Shown: positions 1 to 9,683 of the stretch, in pieces | Position numbering within the stretch: position 1 is the first letter of the stretch | Layout of the letters: the number at the start of each line of letters is the position of its first letter | Source: Pseudomonas corrugata | GTDB taxonomy: Bacteria > Pseudomonadota > Gammaproteobacteria > Pseudomonadales > Pseudomonadaceae | Length of the DNA: 64,000 nt | Direction: 5' to 3' | NCBI RefSeq assembly: GCF_001269905.1 | Contig: NZ_LHVK01000029.1 | Span: forward strand, 32,033-96,032 | Made by a program: the position numbers and the translations under genes | Notes under the pieces: generated by a model | The model's database searches: none | What the model was told of the DNA's origin: nothing | The model's input: only the letters and a program-made list of their open reading frames with translations

Positions 1-3000
1 TCGAGGTAGACCTTTTTGCTGAGTTTGTAGCGCAGGGCGATAGTGTTGGCCGGTTCGAACACCCCTACGCCATAGCGCAGGCTGAGTTTCTCCGACAGGT
101 TGCCGCTGGCGACGACGCTGGTGGTGTCGCCACTGCCCTGGGTGTCGAGCTGGAAATCCTTGATGCCCAAATCACTGGCCAGGCTGGTGGTCACCCCCGA
201 ACTGCCCATCAAACCCAAGCCCAGTGCTGCCTGGGCGAGCATGTTGTTGTCCTCGCCGGTGGTGCTGAGCGGTCGCCCCAGCACCAGGTAGGACAGCGCC
301 TGCTCCTGGCTCATGGCCGGCTCCGAAAAGATTTGCGTGACCGGCTGCTCGGCGCTGCCGCTCAAGCGGATGCCGGCGATCACGTCGTCGGTCTGGCGAA
401 TCGCCTCGATGTCCAGGTAGGGCTGGTCGATGGGCCCGGCAAACAGCAGCCGCGCCCGACGCACCGTCAGCCGCTGCCCGTAGGCCCGGTAACGGCCGTC
501 GTTGAGCCAGAGTTCGCCGCGGGTGTCCATGTTGTCGCCGATATGTACCTGGCCCTGGACGTTGGCCGTCAGGCCGAAGCCGGAAAACGCGAGTTTCTCC
601 TGGCCCACTATCACATCGATGTCCATTGCCATGGCCATCGGTGCCTTGCCCTCTTCGGTCTGGTGGCCGACGATCACTGTGTCATCCGAGACCTTGACAG
701 TGGAAGGTGGCAATTCGCGGACGGTGATCTCGCCCTTGGGCACCAGCACCTTGCCGGCAATCGACAGCCGCTCGCCGTGCAGCGTGATGTTGAGGTCCGG
801 CGCCATCTCCAGTACCGCGTAGGGCTCCACGGTGACCGGCAGCTGCGCGCCCTTGAGCGCCAGGTTCATGCTCAAGGCCTCGCCCCAGCCCATGTTGCCG
901 CTCAGGTTGCCGTGTCCGCCCTTGCCACTTTTCCAGCTACCGTCGAGGCGTACCGTTTCCCCGGCGATCATCGCCCGCACCTGCAAGTCTTCGAGACTGA
1001 CCGGCAGTTCCGGTCCGGAAACCTCGCCATCGCTGAGCACGAGATTGCCGTTCACCTGCGGCGCCAGCAAACCACCGGACAAGGTGCCATTGCCGTTCAG
1101 GTGCCCGGTGAGGGTTTCCACCATCGGCACGAACGGTCGGGCCACGGAAAGGTCCAGGCCGGTCAGGCGAAACGAACCGCTGAGGGGTTTGCTGGCGGGC
1201 AACGGGTTGATCCGTGCCTGGACCATCAGTTCGCCGAGCCGGGCACCGACAAAATTCAGCTCGGTATCGATGCGCTTGGGGGTCAGGCGGCTGTCCAGTT
1301 TCAGAGTCTGGTAGGGAAAGTCCAGCCACTGCTCCTTGTCTCGAATCCGTAGCGTACCGCCGCTGGCATCCACCAGAATCCGCCCGTTCGGACCGCTGGC
1401 CGGCAGGTCCACTTGCAGATCGGCACTGAGCCGGCCCTGCCAGGCAAAGTCCTTGGGCATCCACTGGGCGAGACTTTCAATGGGAAACTGCTTGAGGTGA
1501 TAGCGCAGCTTCGGCTCCGGCATCAGGCGCTGGTCTTCGCCACACAGGCTGGCCTGGCCGGAACGCCAGCAGTGGGCGCCAAAGTTGAGCGTGCCGTTGG
1601 CCAGGCGCTCCAGTTTCGCCGGGGCCTGCAGCCGCCAGTCCTGGCCGCCGACCTGTAGATCGCCACTGTTCAGGCGCCCGCGCCAGTTGCCTTGATCCAG
1701 CGCACCATCGAACCCCAGGGCGGTCTTCAGTTGCGGCCCCTGCAGATCCAGGTTGAGCTTTTGCTGCCTGATATCCCCCTGCCCGCTGACCGTCAGCACG
1801 CCCAACGCAGTGTCGCCGGCACGGATGTCGCGGGCCTTGAGGTCGACCTTGCCCCGCTGCGCGCTGTCGAGGGTGCCGTCCAGGTTCAGGCTTTGCAGGC
1901 GTTTGTCCTGAAAGGCAAGCTGAGAGCCTTGCAGGCCGAGCTTGCCTTGGGGGGCCTTAAGGGTTCCGGCCACATCGATGCGGCCGTTGAGCTGACCGCG
2001 CAGTTGTGGCCAGAGTTGAGCCAGACGCGCGAGCTTGATGTCGATCCGGCCGGTCAGTTTCTGTTGCAGGCTGCCGCTGCCCTTGATGCGGTTATCCCCC
2101 AGGCGGATGTCCAGCGCGTCGAGGTTCCATTGCTCACCGCTGCCGCTGGCCTTGGCCTGGAACAGCGCTGGCTGGCCGCGCAACTTGCCCTTGAGGTCCA
2201 GGTCCGCGTCGAGGTTGAGTGTGTCGTTTTTCAGCGACCCTTTGCTGCGCAGCGGTCCGGCCAGGGTACCGGGCAGTTCGCCGAGCCAATAGGCCGGGTT
2301 GATGGCTGACAGCTCCAGCGCCGTGTCCCAGGCAATGCCCTCGGCAAATTGCAGGTCCAGGTGCCCTTCGGCCTTGCCTTGCCCCGCCGCGAGCTGAAGC
2401 TGCGGCAAATGAATCTGCGTCAAGTCGCCGCTGAACGGGCTGCCCAGGCTGAAGGCTCCCGCGGGGCCATCCAGCGCAGCCTGGAAATTACCCAGATAGC
2501 GGCCGTCGGTGTAGGAGACTTCACCGTTGAAGCTGCGCAGCGTCACCTGTGGCTCGTCGATCAGCGGATAGAGGCGATGCCAGGGAAAATCCAGCCAGGC
2601 GACTTTCGCTTCGGCGCTCAGGCCTTCGCGCCAATCCATCTGCCCGGTCACGTTCAAGCTTTGCCGGTCGCCGGCGTTCAGGTCCAGGCCGGCGATCTGC
2701 GCACCATTGGCATCCACCTTGCCTTGCAGCAACAACGCCACCGGCCCCTGCTCGGCGGGCAACGTGGCTTTGCCGAGCAATTGATAGCCGCTTTTCAGGT
2801 CACCTTCACCGGTCAATTCCAGTTGATTGAGCAACAGCGTGTCCGGCAGATCGGCGCTGGCCTTGAAACCATCGGCGGTGATGCGCACCTTGGCTGGCAG
2901 GTTGTCCGCCAACGGTTGCAGCTCGCCGACCAGCCGACCTTGCAGGTAGCCGCTGCTGTCGGCGTTGAGGTTGAGGGTCTTGAGCAGGTCGCCGTCGACG

Positions 3001-3613
3001 ACCAGGTTCAGCGCCCATGGCGTGTCGCCCGGTGCCGGCAAGGTCAACCGACCCTGGGCCTTCAGCGGCCAGTGGCCTGCGGGTTTCAACAACCCGGAAA
3101 GTTTCAGGCTCAACTCGTCTCGCTGCAATTGCACCGAGTCGATCTGCAAGCCCTCTGCGGTCCAGTGGGCAACCAGTTGCAAGCCCTTGAGCTGCTCGCT
3201 GCCGTTGAACAACAGGCTGCCGATCTGCACGTCTCCCAGCTCGATGGCGACCGGCAGGTCCAGGTCCGGCAAGCTCAGCGGACCACTGCTCTGCGCGTCG
3301 ACCGAGGGTGGCAGTTGCAGGCTGGCCTTATCGACCTTGAGCTGTTCGATGCACAGGGTCATGTGCGCCAGGCACAGCGGCGACCACGCGAATATCACTC
3401 CATCGAGTTCCACGCGGCGGCTGTCCTGCTGCCACAAGAGGTGATCGGCGCTCCACTGTCCGCCCAACCGCCCCTGGAAGTTTTCCACGCTCAGCCCCGG
3501 CACCAGGCCCAGCATCCAACGGCTACCCGGCTGCGTGCCCAACAGGGTGCTCAGTGTCAGCACGACCAATGCCAGCAACGCAGCGAGCGCCAGCAGTGTT
3601 CTCTTCAAACCAT
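1..3613 (-). CDS. tamB: TamB, translocation and assembly module inner-membrane subunit (partial)
   Basis: This is a very large AsmA/TamB-family protein. It is anchored in the inner membrane by one N-terminal helix (about residues 5-25, rich in Leu/Ala/Val) and spans the periplasm as a long beta-taco that passes lipid or outer-membrane protein substrates to TamA. About 1204 codons are visible without a stop. The sequence shows repeated amphipathic beta segments throughout, and the conserved C-terminal DUF490 region begins to appear near the window edge (SYLVLGRPL, then LSLRYGVGVFEP). The window edge removes roughly the last 20-30 residues. The ATG at 3613 follows the tamA stop by only three bases, so the two are co-transcribed and probably translationally coupled. 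Identification is strong because of size, fold pattern and the tamA neighbour. Confidence 0.93.
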
Positions 3614-3616
3614 GAC

Positions 3617-5344
3617 TCACAACTCAGGCCCCATGGAAAAGTGCAATCGAATACCGCCCTCGTCGTCCAAGGCATGGGCCAGGTCGAGGCGGATCGGGCC
3701 TACCGGCGATACCCAGCGCACGCCAACCCCCACGCCGGTCTTGAGGCTCGGCAGTTCAAGGCTGTTGAAGGCGTTCCCCTGGTCGATGAAAGTCGCGACC
3801 CGCCATTTTTCAGCAATCGAATACTGGTATTCGAGGCTACCGGCGATCATGTAGCGACCTCCGATGCGATCGCCTTCGTTGTTTTCCGGCGACAGGCTCT
3901 GATAATCGTAGCCGCGTACGCTCTGGTCGCCGCCGGCAAAAAAGCGCAGGGACGGCGGAATGGATTTGTAGCCATTGGTGGCGCTGCCCCCCACCTGGGC
4001 ACGGGCCAGCAGCCGATGCTTGTCGAACACGGTGGTCAAGCCCTTGACCATGGCAGTGCCGTAGACCACGTTGTTGTCCGATCCCAGGCCTTCCTTGGCG
4101 ACCTTGGTGTCGAACTGCAAGCGATAACCGTGGTGCGGATCGATGCGGTTGTCGCTGCGCAGATACGAGTAGCTGACGCCCGGCATCAGCAGTGTGCTCA
4201 GGCCCGAATCGTCACCCAGGCGATACTCCTCGCGCTGCCATTTGAGCGACACCACCCGCTGCCAGCCACTGGGCAACTTGCTGTGCCATTCAGGGCCCAC
4301 GGTCAGCAGTTTGCTGAGGCTGTCGGTATCGGCCAGTTCTTCATTCTGATAACCGCCGGCGTAGCGCAGCTTGTCGGTCAGCGGCGGGTCCAGCGGCACG
4401 TCATACCACAAGCCGACGTTCTGCCGGGGTGCCGACACTTCCGTTTCCCAGCCATAGCTGTGGCCCTGTGGATTGACCCAGTGACGCGTCCAGTTGGCTT
4501 TGGCCCGCGGGCCGACGTCGGTGGAGAACCCCAGCCCCAGGCCCATGGTGCGCGGCTTGCGGGTGTCGAGCTTGACGTCGACCGGAATCACGTTGTCTGT
4601 CGCGGCTGTTGGCGCCGCATCCACGCGCACGCCTTCGAAGTAACCGCTCGACTGCAGCGCCTGGTTCAGTTCGGCGATCAGCTCGGAGTCGTAGGCCGTG
4701 CCGGCCTTGAAGGGCACCATGCGATGCAACAAGTCTTCATCGAAGGGTGTGTCACCCTCGAAACGCACCGGCCCCAAGGTATAGCGCGGCCCGCTGTCGT
4801 AGATCAGTTCGATATCGGCGATGCCGGCCTGGGGATCCACCAGCAGTTTCTGGCTGACGAACCGCCCGCTGAAGAAACCATAGCGCGAGGCCTGGTTCTG
4901 GATCGTTCGCTTGGCGTCTTCATAGCGACCATGGTTGAGCACTGCGCCCGGCTTGAGGGCGGCGTTGTCGGGTACGCGAAAAGCCTTGAGCGAACCCGCC
5001 GGGCCGTCGATGCGCACGGTGACATTGCGCAAATGCACGGGCTCGCCGGGATCGATGCTCAGGATCAGGCGCGGCGCCTTGCCACCCTTGACCTCGCTGT
5101 CGATCCGCGGCTGATAGTAGCCCAGTGCCTGGGCAGCTTTGCGCGCCTGCTCCTCGGCGCCACGACTGAAGCGCAGCAAGGCCTCTTCGTCACGATCGCC
5201 CAACCCACCGATGTAACCTTCGACGTTGGCCTTGAGTGCGTCATTGGACGGTTTGACCCGTACATTCAATTCACTTTGTGCCAGCACCGCACAGCTGAAG
5301 GACAGCAGGAGCGCGGCACTGGTTATTCGTCCTGGGAGTTTCAT
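3617..5344 (-). CDS. tamA: TamA, Omp85-family outer-membrane translocation protein
   Basis: This is the outer-membrane partner of TamB: a 575-residue Omp85/BamA-like barrel with N-terminal POTRA domains. It has a Sec signal peptide (MKLPGRIT...CAVLAQ) and about 230 residues of periplasmic POTRA sequence. The C-terminal barrel includes the family's conserved RGYDYQSLSP-type (V/I)RG(Y/F) motif and ends on a short beta-strand (RLHFSMGPEL). I chose the ATG at 5344 rather than an upstream in-frame start because the signal peptide begins there and the upstream extension is Arg/Ser/Cys-rich shadow sequence. The length fits the family (about 570-580 residues). It lies directly upstream of tamB in the same operon. 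Confidence 0.95.
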   Translation of the reverse strand: MKLPGRITSAALLLSFSCAVLAQSELNVRVKPSNDALKANVEGYIGGLGDRDEEALLRFSRGAEEQARKAAQALGYYQPRIDSEVKGGKAPRLILSIDPGEPVHLRNVTVRIDGPAGSLKAFRVPDNAALKPGAVLNHGRYEDAKRTIQNQASRYGFFSGRFVSQKLLVDPQAGIADIELIYDSGPRYTLGPVRFEGDTPFDEDLLHRMVPFKAGTAYDSELIAELNQALQSSGYFEGVRVDAAPTAATDNVIPVDVKLDTRKPRTMGLGLGFSTDVGPRAKANWTRHWVNPQGHSYGWETEVSAPRQNVGLWYDVPLDPPLTDKLRYAGGYQNEELADTDSLSKLLTVGPEWHSKLPSGWQRVVSLKWQREEYRLGDDSGLSTLLMPGVSYSYLRSDNRIDPHHGYRLQFDTKVAKEGLGSDNNVVYGTAMVKGLTTVFDKHRLLARAQVGGSATNGYKSIPPSLRFFAGGDQSVRGYDYQSLSPENNEGDRIGGRYMIAGSLEYQYSIAEKWRVATFIDQGNAFNSLELPSLKTGVGVGVRWVSPVGPIRLDLAHALDDEGGIRLHFSMGPEL

Positions 5345-5420
5345 GGCGCGGATGCTAACACGGGCTTGGGAGCCTGATAGAACCGGACATGTCTCAAAAG
5401 TTCGCAGACCGGGAGCAGGT

Positions 5421-6071
5421 TCAGGCCGATGCGCTTTGCAAAACCTGGGGATTGGGGTGGAAGAACACGTGCTCGCGGATCGGTCCGACCGCAATCTCAC
5501 CGATTTCCTCATACCCCTGGCGCTTATAGAACTCCAGGTACCGCGGGTTGCCGGTGTCCAGTACCACACCCTGGGAGTGCTCATCCACCGCGCACCAGTT
5601 GTGCACCGCCTGGAGCAACTGCTCGCCAAAATGCTTGCCCTGAAACTGTGGATGCACCCCCAGCAGCGGCAGCACATGGACCGCGTCCGACGGCAGACAA
5701 CCCGTCACCGCCGCGTGGTATTCCAGGTAGCGCCGGGTGCAACGGAAACCGGTACTCAACACCATGCGCAGGCGCCAGGCCCAGCTTTCGGTGATGCCCA
5801 GGCGGCGTTGGGGGGGAGCGATCAGGGCGATACCGATCAGCCGGTCATTGACCAACAAGCCGATGGCTGGCAACTCCTGGAGAAAATGCTGCTTGACCAG
5901 CTCCCGCACCGTCGCCCTCACCCGTTGCTCATAACCCGGGCGCTCGGACTCGAACAGGTAGCTGAACGTCGGCTCATGGCGATAGGCCTGGTACAGCAAC
6001 GAACGGGCTTCACGGGAATAGCCGCTGTCGAGCATGTGGATATCGGCGATGGCGGTGGCGGTTTCAGGCAT
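5421..6071 (-). CDS. GNAT-family N-acetyltransferase
   Basis: This 216-residue protein has a GNAT acetyl-CoA fold in its C-terminal half: a hydrophobic beta4 strand (HVLPLLGVHP), the acetyl-CoA loop (QFQGKHFGEQLL, a Q/R-x-x-G-x-G/A variant) and an alpha4/beta5 region ending NPRYLEFYKRQGYEEIGE. The ATG at 6071 is preceded by AGGAG at good spacing. A longer upstream start would read into a REP element and is rejected. It sits 76 bases upstream of tamA on the same strand and could be co-transcribed, but nothing links it functionally. The substrate is unknown. Confidence 0.85.
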   Translation of the reverse strand: MPETATAIADIHMLDSGYSREARSLLYQAYRHEPTFSYLFESERPGYEQRVRATVRELVKQHFLQELPAIGLLVNDRLIGIALIAPPQRRLGITESWAWRLRMVLSTGFRCTRRYLEYHAAVTGCLPSDAVHVLPLLGVHPQFQGKHFGEQLLQAVHNWCAVDEHSQGVVLDTGNPRYLEFYKRQGYEEIGEIAVGPIREHVFFHPNPQVLQSASA

Positions 6072-6119
6072 GGTGGGGAATCTCCTGGGCGGGCTTGGTG
6101 AGGCCTGGGCGGGGGCTTT

Positions 6120-6206
6120 GTGGGAGCAAGGCATGCCCGCGATACAAGCGCCACGATCTCTGAAAGATCGCGTTAGCTTTATCGCGGGCAAGCCTTGCTC
6201 CCACAG
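6120..6206. repeat. REPIN (inverted REP pair)
   Basis: Two REP cores in inverted orientation (TGTGGGAGCAAGGC... and ...GCCTTGCTCCCACA) are separated by about 40 bases and lie between divergent genes. This is the Pseudomonas REP doublet mobilised in trans by RAYT transposases. No RAYT gene is present in the window. Confidence 0.9.
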
Positions 6207-6320
6207 TTTGCTCCTACAGAGCCCTCGCTACAGGACATTAGCAGTGCATTTGTCCTACTGCCACGCTGGCTCCTCTCCGACATGTCAGCTAGCATCGCAG
6301 TTTTGCCAGGACAGCCGACC

Positions 6321-7133
6321 ATGAAGATCGTCTCCTTCAACATCAACGGGCTGCGCGCCCGCCCCCATCAGCTGGCGGCGCTGATCGAGAAACATCAGCC
6401 GGACGTAATCGGCCTGCAGGAAACCAAGGTCCACGATGAACAATTCCCCCTGGCCGAAGTGCAAGCCTTGGGTTACCACGTGCATTACCACGGGCAAAAA
6501 GGCCATTACGGCGTCGCCCTGCTCTCCCGTCAGGCGCCGCTGAGCCTGTACAAAGGTTTCGAGGGCGACGATGAAGACGCCCAACGGCGCTTTATCTGGG
6601 GCACGTTCGCCGATGCCAATGGCGTGCCGGTCACCATCATGAACGGCTATTTCCCACAAGGTGAAAGCCGTGATCATCCAACCAAGTTCCCGGCCAAAGA
6701 ACGTTTCTACAGCGATCTGCAGCTGCTGCTGGAAAGCCGCTTCAGCAGCGACCAGCCCGTGGTAGTGATGGGCGACGTGAACATCTCCCCGGAAGACTGC
6801 GACATCGGCATCGGCCCGGACAACATGAAGCGCTGGCTGAAGACCGGAAAATGCAGCTTCCTGCCGGAAGAGCGCGAATGGATGGCCCGTCTGAAGAACT
6901 GGGGCCTGGTGGACAGCTTCCGCCACCTGAACCCGGATGTCACCGACCGCTTCAGCTGGTTCGACTACCGCAGCCGCGGCTTCGAGGACGAACCCAAGCG
7001 CGGCCTGCGCATCGACCTGATCCTGACCTCCCACGGCCTGCTGCCACGGGTCAAGGATGCCGGTGTGGACTATGAACTGCGGGGCATGGAGAAACCTTCG
7101 GACCATGCGCCGATCTGGCTGCAATTGAGCTGA
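6321..7133 (+). CDS. xthA: Exodeoxyribonuclease III (AP endonuclease)
   Basis: This 270-residue enzyme of the EEP superfamily cleaves DNA 5' to abasic sites and degrades duplex DNA 3' to 5' in base-excision repair. Visible catalytic motifs are the N-terminal FNINGLRAR (Asn7), LQETK (Glu34), GDVNISPEDCDIG (Asp/Asn pair) and the C-terminal SDHAPIW (Asp-His). The ATG at 6321 begins the canonical MKIVSFN sequence; upstream in-frame codons are low-complexity. It is full length for the XthA/ExoA type and has no obvious operon partner, being bounded by REP elements on both sides. Confidence 0.97.
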   Translation: MKIVSFNINGLRARPHQLAALIEKHQPDVIGLQETKVHDEQFPLAEVQALGYHVHYHGQKGHYGVALLSRQAPLSLYKGFEGDDEDAQRRFIWGTFADANGVPVTIMNGYFPQGESRDHPTKFPAKERFYSDLQLLLESRFSSDQPVVVMGDVNISPEDCDIGIGPDNMKRWLKTGKCSFLPEEREWMARLKNWGLVDSFRHLNPDVTDRFSWFDYRSRGFEDEPKRGLRIDLILTSHGLLPRVKDAGVDYELRGMEKPSDHAPIWLQLS

Positions 7134-7155
7134 TCCCAAGACCTGCACTAACCCC

Positions 7156-7246
7156 TGTGGGAGCGAGCCTGCTCGCGATAGCGGTGGGTCCGCTTGCATT
7201 GATGTTGAATGTGCCGCCGTCATCGCGAGCAGGCTCGCTCCCACAA
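7156..7246. repeat. REPIN downstream of xthA
   Basis: An inverted pair of REP cores (TGTGGGAGCGAGCCTGCTCGCGAT and its complement) is separated by a roughly 40-base spacer, 22 bases after the xthA stop. It may also act as a transcription or mRNA-end barrier. Confidence 0.92.
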
Positions 7247-7326
7247 GGGTCGAGGGTGATTGTCATCTCTCAGTAACCTGACTGACTTAATCTTCCGGCA
7301 TTTCTCTGGGTTCAAAAGGTGCCGAG

Positions 7327-8658
7327 ATGCGGCTTCGGGTGGGTTGTTTCGTGCTGTGGCTGCCGCTCGCGGCCTCGGCCACCGATCTGCCGGTTCCCGA
7401 GCAGCGTCCTGCCTTGCGCATACAGGGTTCGAACACCATTGGCGCGACACTCGGTCCGGCCCTGGCCAAGGGGTTGATGGAAGATCAGGGCCTGCTCAAG
7501 GTCAGCAGCGAAATCACCGGCCATGACAACGAGCAGCGCATCGTCGGCCGGACCGCCGATGGCCGGCGCGTGGAGATCGACATCGCCGCCCACGGCTCCA
7601 GCACCGGATTCGCCGCCCTCAAGCAGGGCAACGCCGATCTGGCCGCCGCTTCCCGGCCGATCAAGGACAACGAGCTGAAGGAGCTGCTGCCCCTGGGGGA
7701 TTTGAAAAGTCCTACGGCCGAGCAGGTCATCGCCATTGATGGCCTGGCTATTATCCTTCACCCACGCAACCCGCTGCGTCAGTTGAACACGGTGCAACTG
7801 GCGAAAATCTTCAGCGGCGAAGCGAAGACCTGGGAGTCGGTGGGCAGCGTCGGCGGGCCGATACGGCTCTACGCCCGGGATGACCGGTCCGGCACTTACG
7901 ACACCTTCAAGGAACTGGTGCTCAACCGCCAGGGCAAACGACTGGATCCCGCCGCCCTGCGCTTCGAATCCAGCGAACAGTTGTCCGATGCCGTCAGCCA
8001 GGATCCCCAAGGCATCGGTTTCATCGGTTTGCCCTATGTACGCCAGGCGAAGGCACTGGCGATTGCCGACGGCGATTCCCAACCCATGTTGCCGTTGAAC
8101 AACCTGATTGCCACTGAGGACTACCCGTTGTCCCGGCGGTTGTTCTTCTACCTGCCGCCCCAGACGAGCACCCCATGGGCCGAGGCGCTGGTGGCGTTCA
8201 CCCAAAGCGACAAGGGCCAGGCCATCGTCGCGGCGAACGGGTTCATCGCCCAGACCGTTCGGGCCATGGCCGTCACGCCCAATGCGTTGATGCCGGAAGG
8301 CTACCAGGCCTTGAGCCGCCACGCCCAACGCCTGACCGTCAACTTCCGCTTCGCCGAAGGCAGCGCCAGCCTCGACAACAAGGCCCGCCAGGACCTGAGC
8401 CGCGTGCTCGACTACCTCCGACAACACGGCAAAACCGAACGGCATGTCACGCTGGTGGGTTTCGGCGACGCCAAGGACGATCCGGCGCGAGCGGACCTGC
8501 TGTCCAAGTTGCGGGCCATGGCGGTGCGACGTGAGCTGGTCAGGAACGGCGTGACGCTGCGGGAAGTACGCGGGTTCGGCGCGCTGATGCCAGTGGCGGC
8601 CAATAGCGAGGATGAAGGCCGGATCAGGAATCGGCGGGTGGAGGTTTGGGTGTACTGA
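7327..8658 (+). CDS. PstS-like phosphate-binding domain fused to OmpA-like domain
   Basis: This 443-residue secreted protein has a short signal peptide (MRLRVGCFVLWLPLAASA). A type-2 periplasmic-binding domain follows (about residues 25-320), with PstS-like segments (RIQGSNTIG, GSSTGFAAL, DRSGTYDTF). The C-terminal OmpA/MotB peptidoglycan-binding domain spans about residues 330-443 (VNFRFAEGSASLDN...RNRRVEVWVY). The fusion suggests an envelope-tethered anion or phosphate binder rather than a simple transporter subunit; no Pst permease genes are nearby. The ligand and role are inferred from domains only. The domain fusion itself is clear. Confidence 0.9.
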   Translation: MRLRVGCFVLWLPLAASATDLPVPEQRPALRIQGSNTIGATLGPALAKGLMEDQGLLKVSSEITGHDNEQRIVGRTADGRRVEIDIAAHGSSTGFAALKQGNADLAAASRPIKDNELKELLPLGDLKSPTAEQVIAIDGLAIILHPRNPLRQLNTVQLAKIFSGEAKTWESVGSVGGPIRLYARDDRSGTYDTFKELVLNRQGKRLDPAALRFESSEQLSDAVSQDPQGIGFIGLPYVRQAKALAIADGDSQPMLPLNNLIATEDYPLSRRLFFYLPPQTSTPWAEALVAFTQSDKGQAIVAANGFIAQTVRAMAVTPNALMPEGYQALSRHAQRLTVNFRFAEGSASLDNKARQDLSRVLDYLRQHGKTERHVTLVGFGDAKDDPARADLLSKLRAMAVRRELVRNGVTLREVRGFGALMPVAANSEDEGRIRNRRVEVWVY

Positions 8659-8693
8659 AATCTTCCGACCGCCCCCCTGTGGCGAGGGGATTT

Positions 8694-8780
8694 TGTGGGA
8701 GCAAGGCTTGCCCGCGATACAGGCGCTCGGTTCCCCGGTAAATCGCGTGACGTTCATCGCGGGCAAGCCTTGCTCCCACA
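8694..8780. repeat. REPIN nested in outer GGCGAGGGGA/TCCCTCGC repeat
   Basis: An inverted REP pair (TGTGGGAGCAAGGCTTGCCCGCG and its complement) is flanked by a second, partly degenerate inverted sequence (TGTGGCGAGGGGA on the left, ATCCCTCGC on the right). The same nested arrangement recurs at 9502-9622, suggesting that two repeat families combined. Confidence 0.88.
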
Positions 8781-8799
8781 AAAAATCCCTCGCTCCAGG

Positions 8800-9149
8800 A
8801 ACCCGGTGTTTACTGAATTCGTTGCGATGTAGGCCGCAACCACATCGCCTTGCGCCATTGCCTACAACTACGCCAGAATCCGCCGGCTTGTGCGCCTTGG
8901 GCCCCCGGCTTTATCGTTTTCCGGTCGCTGACGAATCAGCGATCGGGTTTGGTAGCCCGGTTTTCCTGGCGCATTGTGCAACCGGATGCAGGGGACGTTT
9001 TTGTCTTCTATTTGATGGTGGTCATGCGTAGGGCGTCCTCGGACGCGCCGGGTGCCAGGTAACCGGTCTACCAACCTTCGTATGGCCGCCACCCTTCGTT
9101 TGGTAGCGAGAGAGTGATGGCTCCAATTTAATTACCTGGAGCTTCAACC
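8800..9149 (+). promoter_or_regulatory. Long structured leader upstream of the DUF6124 gene
   Basis: About 350 bases separate the upstream REPIN from the DUF6124 start. I see no convincing gene here, only short ORFs on both strands without good ribosome sites. It contains small hairpins (for example GCTGACGAATCAGC near 8928, and GGGCGTCCTCGGACGCGCC near 9030) and TTTGGTAGC twice (about 8947 and 9099), plus CTACCAAC between them, which could pair with either copy. I infer an untranslated or attenuator-like leader. The function is unknown. Confidence 0.4.
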
Positions 9150-9482
9150 ATGTTCAAAGTAACCCCCAACCCACCGAACACCGATCCCAACGCATCGGAA
9201 CTCGACAAAGCCGCCAAGCGCGCCCTCGATTTCTACCTCAAGCCCCACCCGACCGAAGCGAAGACCGATCCAGGCCAACTCTTCACCGTGGTCAACGGCG
9301 TCGACACCGAGTGCCTGCTCGCCAACCTCAGTGAAACCCTGTCCTCGGCCAACGCCATGGTCAGCGACCTGGCGTTCGAGCTGGACGGCTCGCGGCGGCA
9401 TGTGGCCCTGGGCATCCAGCAATTGATCGAACTGAGTGGATTGCTGGCTAACCGGGCGCTGGATAACGTCGACCCGCGCTAG
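9150..9482 (+). CDS. DUF6124 family protein
   Basis: This small acidic 110-residue protein is of a type widespread in Pseudomonas. It is predicted cytoplasmic, with no signal or membrane segment. The C-terminal two-thirds is helical, with the family-like stretches TVVNGVDTECLLANLSETL, SDLAFELDGSRR and ALGIQQLIELSGLLAN. A TGGAG ribosome site lies ahead of the ATG. It stands alone between two REPINs behind a long leader. No biochemical role is established that I know of, and I do not assign one. Confidence 0.8.
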   Translation: MFKVTPNPPNTDPNASELDKAAKRALDFYLKPHPTEAKTDPGQLFTVVNGVDTECLLANLSETLSSANAMVSDLAFELDGSRRHVALGIQQLIELSGLLANRALDNVDPR

Positions 9483-9518
9483 CCAATTCCACACACCCCT
9501 TTGTGGCGAGGGGACTTT

Positions 9519-9605
9519 GTGGGAGCAAGGCTTGCCCGCGATACAGACCACCAGGTTCCAAGGTAAATCGCGTGAGCTTCATCGCGGGCAAGCCTTGCTC
9601 CCACA
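9519..9605. repeat. REPIN nested in outer TGTGGCGAGGGG repeat
   Basis: An inverted REP pair is enclosed by TGTGGCGAGGGGA (9502) and TCCTCGCCACAGGG (9609). It lies between convergent genes and has the same nested design as 8678-8800. Confidence 0.9.
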
Positions 9606-9683
9606 GGATTCCTCGCCACAGGGGGTATGCCTTAACCCACTGGGGATTGCCCCTCCACAGGATTTTGCACTGGGTCCTGATGG

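Noticed and set aside
3554..5377. 607-codon plus-strand reading frame opposite tamA
   Set aside because: It is an antisense shadow of a GC-rich gene. Its protein has no domain pattern, and the minus strand encodes a complete Omp85 protein with a signal peptide.
6072..6191. Upstream N-terminal extension of the GNAT gene before tamA
   Set aside because: The extra 40 residues are encoded by a REPIN and lack a ribosome site, whereas AGGAG precedes the ATG at 6071.
8850..9092. Short reading frames on both strands in the DUF6124 leader
   Set aside because: There is no good ribosome site and no recognisable protein pattern; structure and repeats suggest untranslated sequence.
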